Assembly (NCBI GenBank): GCA_023627715.1
Contig: JAMAHW010000019.1
Span: forward strand, 107,994-171,993
Length of the DNA stretch: 64,000 bases
Source: Periconia sp. R9002
Taxonomy: Eukaryota > Ascomycota > Dothideomycetes > Pleosporales > Periconiaceae
Reading direction: 5' to 3'
Part shown: in pieces, positions 1 to 9,549 of the stretch
How the letters are laid out: each line of letters opens with the position of its first letter
Numbering within the stretch: position 1 is the stretch's first letter
Notes under the pieces: generated by a model
What the model saw: the letters and a program-made list of their open reading frames with translations, nothing else
Databases searched by the model: none
Told to the model about the DNA's origin: nothing
Position numbers and translations under genes: made by a program

Positions 1-740
1 ATGAGGTTGAGGATGAAGATGAGGTTGAGGATGAAGATGAGGTTGAGGATGAAGATGAGGTTGAGGATGAAGATGAGGTTGAGGATGAAGATGAGGCTGA
101 GGACGAGGCTGAAGTTGAGGGTGAGTATGAGGAGGAGGGGGAGGAGGATGAGTATGAGTATGAGGACGAGGACGAGGACGCGGAAGAAGAAGATGATGGG
201 AATGAGAATGAGAACAAGAACGAGAATGATATCGAGAATAAGGCAGACAGCAACGAGGACGGCGGCGGCGGCGGTGGAGAAGGTGGTGAATCAAATCAAG
301 AAGCGGAGGAGCACCAGTCTGATGCCGAGGCCAAGCTCCAAAACATACACGACCAATCTCTGCTCGTCGACCTGGCCGAACAGTTTCGCTCTGCGCTTGT
401 CACACTCACCACTCGATGTGGCCAGTTGGATCCTCTGCCGCCAAAGTGCTCCTTCAACTTCAGCATCGAATTGAAAGACGAAGCACATGTGCACCCCCCT
501 TTAGCGCATCCACAAGCCTGGATTCCCGTATCACCCAGTGCACAAAACACGGGATCTGAAACTATCACAGGCGCGGGAAGGACAGCGAAGATCGTCAAGG
601 GCAGTCGTCGGGCTGCCGACAAAGTTACGCCCATACGCACCGTTGAAGCCGGAGTCTTGAGGTTCGAGACATGGGTCGAAGAAGGGAAGGCAAAATTCGA
701 CTTTTCAAACAGTCACAAAATTCCTACTCTCACAACCTAG
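1..740 (+). CDS. REV7: REV7/MAD2L2-like HORMA-domain protein, C-terminal part (5' end outside window)
   Basis: The frame opens at base 3 and ends at the TAG at 738-740, about 245 residues, N-terminus missing. The first ~70 residues are almost purely acidic, then a Gly-rich run, then a conserved part. That part matches the end of human MAD2L2 in order: a helix resembling its VEQLLRAF helix, PPKCSFNF (PPGCTFTV in MAD2L2), a strand near PQAWIPV, and VEAGVLRFETWVEEG, which corresponds to the MAD2L2 safety-belt end with its YVEE. REV7 is the accessory subunit of DNA polymerase zeta in translesion synthesis and a HORMA adaptor. The acidic tract falls where MAD2L2 has a short loop before this helix, so I infer an insertion inside the HORMA fold. 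Convergent with the ubiquitin ligase downstream. Family call is from sequence memory only. Confidence 0.7.
   Translation, partial: EVEDEDEVEDEDEVEDEDEVEDEDEVEDEDEAEDEAEVEGEYEEEGEEDEYEYEDEDEDAEEEDDGNENENKNENDIENKADSNEDGGGGGGEGGESNQEAEEHQSDAEAKLQNIHDQSLLVDLAEQFRSALVTLTTRCGQLDPLPPKCSFNFSIELKDEAHVHPPLAHPQAWIPVSPSAQNTGSETITGAGRTAKIVKGSRRAADKVTPIRTVEAGVLRFETWVEEGKAKFDFSNSHKIPTLTT
3..110 (+). repeat. 18-bp coding minisatellite, about five exact units plus a decayed one
   Basis: The unit GAGGTTGAGGATGAAGAT repeats five times without change from base 3 to 92, then decays (GAGGCTGAGGACGAGGCT). In frame it encodes E-V-E-D-E-D. It may start further upstream. Because the unit is a multiple of three, copy-number change would lengthen or shorten the acidic tract of the REV7-like protein without shifting frame. 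Confidence 0.9.
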
Positions 741-1080
741 GAAGTATTGTACACAGTCGAGCGGTGATGAAGTAAGGGGCGAATCGGAGTTTCCGATTCA
801 CTTTTGACATTGGATAATTCTATACTGGAGGGCACGCTCCAAGCCAAGTGAGCTCCGCCGTCATACATGGTGGAAGCTCAATTTACCCTCGTCGAACTTG
901 CTGCTAGAACGCAGATCCTTCAAAATCTTGTTGAATAAAGACTCGCAAATTCCCATAAATTGATAAGTAGCGACCAATCGTACAGGGAATGGTCTCGTAA
1001 TGGCGCTGTTTGGTGAAAGTGGGCATCTACAGCCATATCTTTAATGGGATTATACTGTTGTCGGGGCGGCAACAGCTGGC
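741..1080. other. Intergenic, convergent 3' ends
   Basis: About 340 bases between two converging genes, expected to hold both 3' UTRs and polyadenylation sites. No open frame or repeat that I can support. Confidence 0.6.
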
Positions 1081-2843
1081 CTACCACCGATAGAGAGGTA
1101 TGCCATGCGTTGGCTCCTGCCTCATATTTTTGGTGCGGTCTGATACCGGGATTGCGAGGTCTTGATCAGTAACCTAAAACTCGCGGGTACAAAGTCAGCT
1201 TAATACATTTAGGGTGGTACAACGGCACACCGCACGGTGTCTTAATACTACAAACGTACCTCTGGATTCTCGGATTGCACTTTGGCCTTGGCCTTTTCTG
1301 CCGCCCTCTTGACTTCTTCTTCATGACGAGCGTTTATATCATCATGTAGAGGGCAGCGGTTAGACTGGTCATATGGCTGTCCTTCATTGAAATGCCGGTA
1401 GTCTATGACATTCTTGGAACAGACATAGCATTGCACGTTGCCGCAACGTGTGCACCTCATTTTGTTGCACCCAAGCTCTTTGATAAAAGGCTGTCTACAC
1501 TTGTTGCAATGGCGGATCAACGCTTCTGACATTGCTTCTTCGACGACGTGCCGCACAGCCAATTTGCCGTCCTGCTTCATTTCTTCACAGGTTAATGGCA
1601 CATGGGTCTCGTGCTGGCATAATCTGCAGCTGGTCTTCGAGCATTTGGGATTCTCGCAGCGGAACTCTTTATCGACTTCACTAAAATCGCAAATACAAGG
1701 TCAGCTTAATTGAAACGAAAACGAACCGCCTCAGCAGTGTATAAAGAGTTTCAAATGGAGCACTTCGACCTCGTGGTTTCTGCAAAAATGTATCCTATCC
1801 AGAGTATATACGTACATTGGTCGGCATTCAGCTTTGAAGTCACAGAATGGGCACTCTGAGAGGAAATCGAGATCGGCCGCAGCCAATTCCTGTTGCTGTT
1901 CCTGAAACCATGCACACATAGTTAGTCAAATTAGAGGAGGATGCATATAAAACCATGAAGTTTTAATGGTTCCACATAGTGTCTTGTTCCGGCTTGCTGT
2001 GAATTTCGAAGATACGTACCATGTGCTCCAGGCGGTCAAAAGACTTTTCACCCAAGAATTGCTGAAGTTGTTTGCGTGTGAAAGTACCTGAGCAATCCGA
2101 ATCCGCAAAACAAACTGGCTTACATCGTCCCATACCAATTTCTGCTTCAACGTATGTTCTGGCACATGGCCTGCAGACAAAGTGGATGATGTCTCCGTCG
2201 CAGTAAATCATGCGATTGATGAGGAATTCCTCATAGCAACATCGGCATTCCCCCATCTCACCACGTTTTTTTGCCTGCTGCCAATACTCGTGGTCCGTTC
2301 TAGTAAAGTTAGCAAGCTATCAAAGCATGCAAAGCAACTCTTATGGCAGTCTTCGCTGCCTCCTTCATTCCTACGCACGAATGATACGCCCAGAAAAATC
2401 AATGTTACAAACAAGATCTTGGACGCAACGGCGAGCAACACTTACTCAAGGTTCGCTCCGGCATTGTGGGAATCACTGCCATCCTCGCTTTCTCGTTTCC
2501 TCTTGAGTATGGCTCTCTCATCTCGCTCTTTTGGATACTGTCCACTGTCCAATATCTGTGCTATGATGTGCTCGACATCTAAGGATGTTCGCGATGCTTC
2601 GCGGATCAAGCTAAGTCCGTACTGGATGGAAATGTCGGGGAAAATGTCAAGAATCTTCAGGAGGCAAGTTGCAGCGGCGTCCCTGTTGTCCTTTATCTTC
2701 TCATGGGTCGCTCTGGGCGGTACATTGGGCCGCGGTGAAGTGTGGACGGACGGTGAATTTTCCGTCTCCGTAAGGTCGATGAATTCTCGAGTTTCAGCTG
2801 TTCTCATTGCGTCTGGAACAGGTCTAGCCTTCCGAGAGGCCAT
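1081..2843 (-). CDS. RBR (RING-IBR-RING) E3 ubiquitin ligase, RNF216/TRIAD3 type
   Basis: Model: complement(join(1081..1173,1260..1680,1816..1901,2020..2299,2446..2843)), 425 residues, all joins in phase. RING1 begins at Cys151 (CRCC). The IBR follows (SECPFCDF, then the zinc ligands of CENPKCSKTSC and CRLC). RING2 starts CNKC at 313-316 and has a Cys nine residues later (ELGC, Cys326) at the place of the catalytic cysteine of RBR ligases, which carries the ubiquitin thioester. Order and spacing fit RNF216/TRIAD3 best. The last intron (1174-1259) is needed for the conserved-looking tail; without it the frame stops at 1248. Start at ATG 2843 is the simplest, but the frame stays open upstream and another in-frame ATG lies at 2948. 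Substrates unknown. Confidence 0.85.
1174..1259 (-). repeat. Intron resembling an introner-like element (copy 1)
   Basis: Last intron of the RBR ligase gene. It reads GTACGT...CTGAC...TTTTAG and holds a perfect inverted repeat (ACACCG, TG, CGGTGT). Its 3' half closely matches the unit at 6471-6580, including 19 of 20 bases around AGCTGACTTTGTACCC. Confidence 0.5.
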
Positions 2844-3845
2844 GCTGTATATGACGGCACCGTAAGTGCTTGGTAGAGGATTGATGGTTGTGGTTATAGT
2901 TAAGGTTATGGTTGAAGAGGAGTAAGTGATAGATGCAGTATTGGGCATAAGATTAGAGAGCGGACGACAAGAGCCTGAAGTGAGTGGAAGAGTATTCCGA
3001 ATGTGATCTGAGGCCAAAGTTGAATGAAAGTGTGAAAAGAGATACCTACATGTAGGCAGACAAAACAATCGACAGATGAAGCAAGGGTGTTCGTCGATTA
3101 TGGATAAGCCAGCCGCGGTTCGAAGGCAGAAAGAATGGCCGCAGTGAGAGAAAACCGCCGAAGACTCTACAATCAGGTGGAATTGCTGGCTATGAATTTG
3201 GTGGTGGTGACAAGCGGATTGATTAGATTGGAGTGCGCGGGCTGTAGTACACCACAATGCTGGCACCGAAATGGTTGTTGCGTCGGGGCGCTGGGCTGAA
3301 ATGGAGAATGCACAGCACGACTAGATGCCACTTGCGCAAGGCAACGCAGACAAGGACGTAAAAGAGGGCATCATCGTCAAGCCCGCCCCCACAGATGTAA
3401 ATGCGGTAGATGGCGACGAGAAGCTGGGTCGCAATCAACAAGTAACAGTGGTACATACATACATGCCGGAATCCAGTCTGCAGGTGCGCACGTCCTGTCA
3501 CGTGAACGTAGCTACCTGATCTGGTGTGCAACTCCAATTCCAGCCACGCACGGACGTTGTATACAAGTAGATACCGACATTCACATATGTATATCATATA
3601 TTCTTGAGCCAGCCCCGTCAAAGTAGATAGCTAGGTAAGATTCAATGTTTGTACATATGTAGATATGGATGGATATCCTGCCATCTTTGCCATTCATGTG
3701 CAGATGGTTAGTGCCGTTTCGCTTTCCTGCGGCCCACATCGGAAGCTGTGTTCCAAGTGCAACCGACCAGCCCTGATATCTACAAGAATTGCAAACAGTG
3801 AAGAAGCAAAAACTTCCGGCATCCGTGATTTGTGGTAGTAGAATC
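2844..3845. promoter_or_regulatory. Divergent promoter region, RBR ligase / Lyc1-like gene
   Basis: About 1 kb between two divergent starts. It holds a TCACGTGA palindrome at 3498-3505 (an E-box of the Cbf1/bHLH class) and a TA/GTA-rich stretch near 3580-3670. The minus frame stays open from 2843 to 3266 and may include 5' UTR or an N-terminal extension of the ligase. Confidence 0.5.
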
Positions 3846-5086
3846 ATGGCGTCCCTCCCCGACGGTGCATCCACCGACCTCGCCCTTGTTCACCCCAACT
3901 TTGACGAAAAAATCCATCAGCTCAAACTCAACAGCGTCGAATGGCGAGGAGCCCTTTCCCATGAAGCCTATCTTCGTCGCGAAGATGTACTTTCCAACCA
4001 GGCGCTCACCCAAGACCACGGCATTACCTATTGGATCCTAATCGATAAGACGGCCACACAAAATGCCCTTGAACCAACATGTCCATCACGATTACCTTTA
4101 GCCAGCTGCGAAACGTATCGTAAAAAAGCCTTGGTTTGGAGAGACGGAAAAGTACAAGAGACCATCTGTCATGGTATTGGGAGTGTATTCTGTGCTCCCC
4201 AACTGAGAGGGAGAAGGTATGCACAGCGAATGATGCAAGAGGTGGGTGAAGTCTTGAAGACACATCAAGTGAGCGGGGAAAGAGAGTGCTTGTTCTCGGT
4301 TCTGTTTTCAGATATTGGAAAAGTGAGTGACTCTGAGCACCGCAAAGGCAAAATTGATGTTCATGACGGTAGAATTTCTATGCAAAGTACGGCGGCTGGG
4401 AACCGTTCACCTCATCACACGTGTCTATCCCCGCAGGGAATTCAAAAAACGTAAACTCGGGCGACATGCCAGTAGCTCGTCCGCTACGCGCAGTGGACCT
4501 TGCGGAACTCTGTGCCATCGACGAAACGCTTATTCGAACTGATCTCGAAGCGCGACCACGTGGTAGCAAAGTAGCTGTGGCGCTAATCCCTGATCTCGCG
4601 ACGATGCAATGGCACCACGCTCGCGAAGAATTTGTCGGGGCTGAATTGTATGGGAAAGAGCCCGAGGTCAAAGGTGCGATGGTGGGTGATGTCAATGGCA
4701 AACGGGCATGGATGTATTGGACACGAGTTTGGTCCCATGGCAACCCTCAAGAGACCAAAGGCAATACTCTGCACGTTCTGCGGTTGGTGTTGGAAGGAGG
4801 GACCCAAGCTGGCTGGCATAGCTCCCACGAGGAAGAGCAAGAGGCCATGGTCATGTCGCTATTGGCCATGGCGCAGCGGGAAGCAGAAGAGTGGAAGATG
4901 GAGCAGGTAGAGGTGTGGAATCCGTCACGGGTGACGCTTGCAGCTGCGCGAAGGTTGTACCCAACAGCCGGGTGTGTGCATCGAGAAGAGGAGAGCATTG
5001 CCAGCTTGAAATGGTACGGGGAGGAAAAGGAACCGATAGCGTCGTCCATAGACTGGATATGCAATGAGAAGTACGGGTGGTGCTAG
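3846..5086 (+). CDS. LYC1: Lyc1-like N-acetyltransferase (GNAT family)
   Basis: Model: join(3846..4322,4373..5086), 396 residues, one 50-nt intron. The N-terminal part is a GNAT fold; RGRRYA at 121-126 fits the acetyl-CoA pyrophosphate-binding loop (Q/R-x-x-G-x-G/A). Across the exon join the protein reads LFSDIGK then NFYAKYGGWEPF, the conserved strand of the fungal Lyc1 group. The C-terminal half matches the second domain of that group. Lyc1 of Yarrowia is the lysine N6-acetyltransferase that starts lysine breakdown; here the substrate is inferred. Size is normal for the family. Shares its upstream region with the divergent RBR ligase. Confidence 0.8.
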
Positions 5087-5622
5087 ACGATGGAGGTACA
5101 TGGACTTCTTCCTCAACCTCCCGGCGCAGATGCCAGAAGAATCAATGAAAAAGGTAAAAAAGGCACAAACGCCTGTCAGATTGCCATCCACATCCTGCCG
5201 TCCAGGCCGGCCGAAGCACGAAACCCGGTTGGCTGAAGATCATCGCCACAACCGCCGAAGCAGTTGTAAAAGGCCTCACTCCGGGACATGGAGGCTGAAA
5301 CTCATCAGCCAGGGTGGAGATTCTGTAGCTCTTGAGAGAAACTCAGAAGAGGACGACTACTATAGAAATGATTCTATGAAGTATGAAGTCGAACTGGCGC
5401 TCAAAGTAGGGGCCGGGGGAGAGCACTTTCTTATACTTGTTGGCTGCCGCTAGGCAGCCATGACACGTGACATTGCACTAACAAGCGGACCAATGAGACG
5501 GCGGCTAATGAAAATTTGAAAGTGCCGTATCCACAATGACAGATGCCGCACCAATTGGCCGCACCGCCCGACGTCTTCCAACCGCCGAAAGCCGCCGATG
5601 TCGGCCATTCAAGTTGCTTCGC

Positions 5623-5670
5623 CGTGCAAAAATCATCTTGCGGCGGGCGGAACATTCACTCGATACCCAC
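5623..5670 (+). repeat. Dispersed repeat D, copy 1
   Basis: The words GTGCAAAAATCATCTTGCGG and CATTCACTCGATACC recur, slightly changed, at 8013-8085. The second copy has about 22 extra bases between the two words. Origin unknown. Confidence 0.55.
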
Positions 5671-5960
5671 TGGGGTAAGTTACGCACATCAGGACGTTGC
5701 ATCTCGGGAAGTTAGACTTAAAATTGACTAATTGTATCAAACGGAGGTGAAAGGCCTAACTTCTGATTGTATGAAATACATTTTTGATCATCACGGAGTA
5801 TTGCTACCCTGGGTGTCGAATTCTTCTGATTTGTATAAAAACATGGTTTAGCTAGGCCTCCCGATGTGCGTACCCCCAGAACCAAAGCTGACAGATTCAA
5901 CCTTCGGATATAGCAATTGGAATAGCTTCAGATTGGCTCACTACCTATGTATACTGTGTT

Positions 5961-6101
5961 TTTCTGCGTAAATTTTGTCAACCCCTAGGGGTGTCACTAG
6001 TCAACAGAAATGCCCACACCCATCGCTAGTCCAAATGTAGCATGAAGGTGACCCTTTTTGATCTTATCCACCCTTAGGGGCTGACAGAAAATACGCTGAA
6101 A
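5961..6101. mobile_element. MITE-like element, family C (single copy in window)
   Basis: The left end 5961-5995 (TTTCTGCGTAAATTTTGTCA, then CCCCTAGGGGTG) matches the reverse complement of the right end 6069-6101 (TTTCAGCGTATTTTCTGTCA, then CCCCTAAGGGTG). These are imperfect ~33-bp terminal inverted repeats around a ~73-bp interior with no coding capacity. Size and structure fit a miniature inverted-repeat transposable element. No clear target-site duplication. Confidence 0.6.
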
Positions 6102-6470
6102 ACCACCGTAGTATTGATGATGCTAGGCAAAAATCACCACTGCATCGGCTTGACGAACATACCAGAAACAGATCTAACTATGTTTGATTGCACGTATTTG
6201 AAGTAGGTGCATCACAGCATGTACTGGCTTTTATATCATACGAAGGCTCTCGAGTATAACACGGGAATTGTCTTTTGAGCCAGAGCCACCCACCACCCTA
6301 TTTGACTTGATGTCTCGAGGATCGTACATTTTACTCATTCACACCCTCAAATTCCACTCCTTCAACCTCCTTCAAGTGTCAAGGTATATGGGGAAGGCGC
6401 TGAGCGCCAGGCCAGGAGCTAGATGGCCGGACATTGATGGCAGATAGCTGACCGCCACACCAATACACAC

Positions 6471-6580
6471 CTATATCGTGGGTACAAAGTCAGCTAAATT
6501 CAACCAGGGGTGATATAATGAGTGATGAATGTCTCAATATACCACGCCACGTGGTTTCTCGATAACAAACAACTCTGTAC
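6471..6580 (-). repeat. Intron-like unit resembling an introner-like element (copy 2)
   Basis: On the minus strand it reads GTACAG ... hairpin ACCACG/CGTGGT ... AGCTGACTTTGTACCC ... ATATAG. Donor-like end, hairpin, branch-point-like CTGAC and 3' half align with the last intron of the RBR ligase gene (1174-1259). It lies just beyond the stop of the next gene, so it would be a 3' UTR intron or an unspliced copy. Confidence 0.45.
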
Positions 6581-6619
6581 CTAGAGTTCAACACATATAC
6601 CATCCATCACACCCTCACA

Positions 6620-7762
6620 TCAAGCTCCTTCAAGCTTCTGCATCTCATCTTCATTCTCTTCGTTCTCGCCATCAATCGAATCGTCGATTGACGTAAGATT
6701 GGGATTAAAACCCTGAAGTTGCTCGGGATGTAAAGGGTTGTCAACATCGGCAATATGCGCCTTGTAAACCCTCGTAGCATTGGCAAAGTTGTCGGGAGTG
6801 ATTTCAGGAGGGCAAACGCCTGTTTCATAAGTCAGCAAGGCATACAAAGAGAGACACAACTGCGCTTGGAGTACAACTCACCACGAATGATGTGGGCACA
6901 TTGGTTCTGTTGAAACACGTCTAGTGTCCAGGAACAACGGGGGAAGCCGAAAGACAGGCAGCGCCTACAGACGCCGTTTGAGTTGGGAGTGCACTTAACT
7001 TCGCTGGATCTCATCATCTTGCACACGTCACATCTCGGCGTAGTCGCTCCTCGTTCTGGCGGAATTTGGCCCACTTCCCTAAGCTGGTATTTTGGGCTTT
7101 TCATCTCCATTTCGATTTGATCAGTGGAGAGGCGTGCGCATGATTTGATGGTTGCTCGGTCCTGATCTCCAACTGTGCGGAAGGTTATAGTGTGATCCAT
7201 GTAGTTGTACACAACCATGACAACATTTGCATAACGCGGTTGAACTATCCAGCTAGGAGTTTGACGTGGTTGAGTATGGAGCATACACCGCAAGGTCTCT
7301 ATGAATTTAGCATAGGATTCGAATGATGCTGGGATGTTATTATCCCGCAATGTAGTGTAGCTGTGGCTGAGGTATTGTGTCCTCTACTTGCCAGTGCTGG
7401 CTGCTTTAGATCTTCCCATTCAATTCGGACAGCAACCGAGCGAGCTTGGTCCCAGTTCCGAAACCTGGGAATGTCTGCCAATCCAGCAAACGCCCTCGGA
7501 TGTGGTAGCTTATCCTTTCGAATTTCGATAATAGCCTGACACTCCTGCCCGATGGCCGGTTTGTCTAGTGCTACTGTGGAGCAGGAAAGACTGAAGACTG
7601 GGAATTGGAATTGAAAGAAGCGCAACACTCCGCTTTTGTACCCTCCGCCGGTGGATATGTAATGAGTGTCGAGCGGCGGAAAATAGCTATTGACATAGTC
7701 TGCCCCGCCTCAGGATGGGCGGCATGCAGGTCATCGCGAACCCAAAGGGCAGTCTCCGACAT
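6620..7762 (-). CDS. Uncharacterised protein with a six-cysteine zinc-finger-like motif
   Basis: Model: complement(join(6620..6819,6882..7328,7388..7573,7642..7762)), 317 residues; the three introns (62, 59 and 68 nt) are GT-AG and all phases agree, which is the main support. I do not recognise the family. The one clear motif is at 202-234: C-x2-C-x9-C-x7-C-x2-C-x7-C. This resembles a Zn2Cys6 binuclear cluster, but the first loop is 9 residues rather than the usual 6, so DNA binding is not assured. The C-terminus is acidic (GENEENEDEMQ). The ATG at 7762 is the first in frame and further 5' exons are possible. It lies in a repeat-rich region and could be a lineage-specific gene. Confidence 0.55.
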
Positions 7763-8012
7763 CGATGATGCGCAAGTACTCCACAACCGGTAAGCTTAAG
7801 TTTGCACCTTGGTCAACGCAAAACGATGGCCGCTATTGAGCGCCTGTCTATGGTGGTAGTGAAAACTTGAGTTGACAGATTGACTATTATCATGGCCTGG
7901 TGGACTATTACCAAATGCTTTGAATCGCAGCTTGAACTGTAGACACCCTTCCGAAAAGATTGAAGCATACACATCAGTACTTGCTCTGCAAGTTAAAGGA
8001 ATATCTTATGGC

Positions 8013-8085
8013 TGTGCAAAAATCGTCTTGCGGCTGGCAGAATAACAAGACGGTCACGACGACTCATTCACTCCATACCTAATTG
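8013..8085 (+). repeat. Dispersed repeat D, copy 2
   Basis: Contains GTGCAAAAATCGTCTTGCGG and CATTCACTCCATACC, matching 5623-5670 with few changes and about 22 extra bases between. It directly abuts the family A element. Confidence 0.55.
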
Positions 8086-8103
8086 GCACCAAAGTTGATT
8101 TGC

Positions 8104-8346
8104 ACGTGGGTATGGAAATATCCCGCACTCATGAAATATTGTAATGAACTGTAATATATCTATAAAAAATATATATATTCTTAAATAGCAGAATTAGAGA
8201 AACAAGAGTAAAAGTATTTTATAGAAATACTTTCCTAGTATCCTACTTACCTCTAATAGGATTATAATAATAGGGGTGATGGGTACTTAAAGTATTGCAT
8301 ACAAAGTGGCGAGTGTTATGAGTGCGGGCTATTTTCAAACCTGAGT
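8104..8346 (+). mobile_element. MITE-like element, family A, copy 1
   Basis: Left end core GGAAATATCCCGCACTCA (8114-8131) matches the reverse complement of the right end, GAAAATAGCCCGCACTCA (8319-8336). The ~240-bp AT-rich interior has no open frame. The interior word ATAGAAATACTTTCCTAG followed by TATCCTACTTA recurs in reverse orientation in the element at 15329-15576, which has the same ends and almost the same length. Confidence 0.75.
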
Positions 8347-8526
8347 GTTTGTCACTGTGATCCGAGCAATTGGGCGGCTCCATTGCGCTTGGCTGCCCTG
8401 CTTGACTGTGCAGTGCAGTGCGATGGCGGCCTGTACCTGGCCGGATGGGTACCCCGGGGGAATGACCTACTACCCTACGGTACATACATACCATCAATAT
8501 ATTTAGATAGGCAGTCGCTTATTACT

Positions 8527-8625
8527 TTTTTTGAATGAATGATTAGGAAGGGTTCTACCTCAACAATACAAGATCCAAAAGTAAGAAACTAAAAAGGTGG
8601 ACCAGCTTTGATACCAAAAGATCTT
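8527..8625 (+). repeat. Dispersed element family B, copy 1 (diverged)
   Basis: Includes GATTAGGAAGGGTTCTACCT, AAGATCCAAAAGTAAGAA and CTTTGATACC in the same order and spacing as 48290-48402, where the copy sits inside a transporter intron. Roughly three-quarters of positions agree over ~80 bases by eye. Confidence 0.65.
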
Positions 8626-8640
8626 AGTAGTCCTAGGTGA

Positions 8641-9549
8641 TCAGACCGGTCCGTCCATAGAATTCATTCCCATAGCCTCCCATTCCTTGTTCAAATTGTC
8701 CGTCACATATGCCCTTCTCGACTCCGCCGTAGCCATACTTTTCGGTATCTTGGATTTCGCGTTGGCATCACCTTGGTTCGGTGCGCAATGTTGTGTAAAC
8801 CATCTGCCGGTGCCATTCCTCACCCTGTATACGATGCGCATATGCTTGATCAATCTCTCATGTGCTGCGATTCTTCTGCGGAGGTAATAGGTATCCGTAG
8901 CCTTCTGCTCACCGAGTAGTCTATGGATATGGGCTTTGCGATCAAGCACAGAAGGAGTGGAGAGCATGAGTGTCTCACCGCCCATGCAGGTGTAGGTACC
9001 AAGTACTAAAGGAGGAAGGGCTGGATGCAGAGGGTTCGGGGTGAAGAGATCCAGTTTCGAGAGGCCGTGAGTTGTGATGGCTTCCGTCTGGGTCTAAAGC
9101 GAGCTCATGTTAGCTGGAGGCACCGAAATTTCCAAGCGTATTGTTTGCCCAAATGTTCCATCCATGAGGACTCTTGGTTCCCATAGAATATCACGCACCA
9201 TTTTTGGGTAATTGTCTCGATCGCATTTGCTACAACAAGTCAAGCCGGGTTCCAAAATGGCTTTCCTCGTACTCTTTCTCCCGCACAATTGGCATGTCTC
9301 CTTCAGCCATCGCAGCCATCGCCTCCTGCAAGTGAAGGCGCCGGTTTTGGATGTTTTTGGGGGCGAGATGTTTGCATGGCGTTTGAGCAGGCCGCGGGAG
9401 TACTCCTCAACAACGGTACACAGGTATGTCGAGGTGGCGGCGACAGTGTAGAGCGGGTGATTTGGAAGGGCCAAGGTGGAGAAGGGGGAAGTGTAAGAAA
9501 GGATGGTGAAGAGAATCTCGGGCGGAAGGGTATCAAGTGTAGGAGACAT
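8641..9549 (-). CDS. F-box protein with a cysteine-rich insert (fungal family)
   Basis: Model: complement(join(8641..9093,9199..9549)), 267 residues, one 105-nt intron with a GTGCGT donor and an AGCTAAC branch site. An F-box occupies about residues 5-45 (LPPEILFTILSYTSPFSTLAL), normally the Skp1-binding part of SCF ubiquitin ligases. A CQLC...CCSKC cysteine pair set follows at about 93-112, then the conserved TxTEA...LTPNPLHP-like middle of a fungal F-box family (here TQTEAITTHGLSKLDLFTPN spans the join). Substrate unknown. The start at 9549 puts the F-box at the usual position; an in-frame ATG at 9612 would add 21 residues. Confidence 0.75.

Larger units (their letters stand above)
5087..6619. 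other. Long intergenic stretch with decayed repeats
   Basis: About 1.5 kb without a supportable gene between the Lyc1-like gene and the next minus-strand gene. It carries a dispersed repeat (5623-5670), a small inverted-repeat element (5961-6101) and an intron-like unit (6471-6580), listed separately. The rest is unremarkable. Confidence 0.6.
7763..8640. other. Intergenic, repeat-rich and AT-rich
   Basis: About 880 bases containing repeat D copy 2, a full MITE-like element of family A and a copy of family B, listed separately. The bases around 8130-8290 are strongly AT-rich, as in decayed (possibly RIP-mutated) transposon DNA. No gene seen. Confidence 0.6.

Noticed and set aside
1..474. Open frame of Met/Arg/Leu/Lys repeats on the plus strand
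   Set aside because: It is an alternative frame of the minisatellite; the third frame continues into a conserved REV7-like sequence.
2182..2865. 227-codon plus-strand frame opposite the RBR ligase
   Set aside because: Antisense to well-supported exons, no family likeness.
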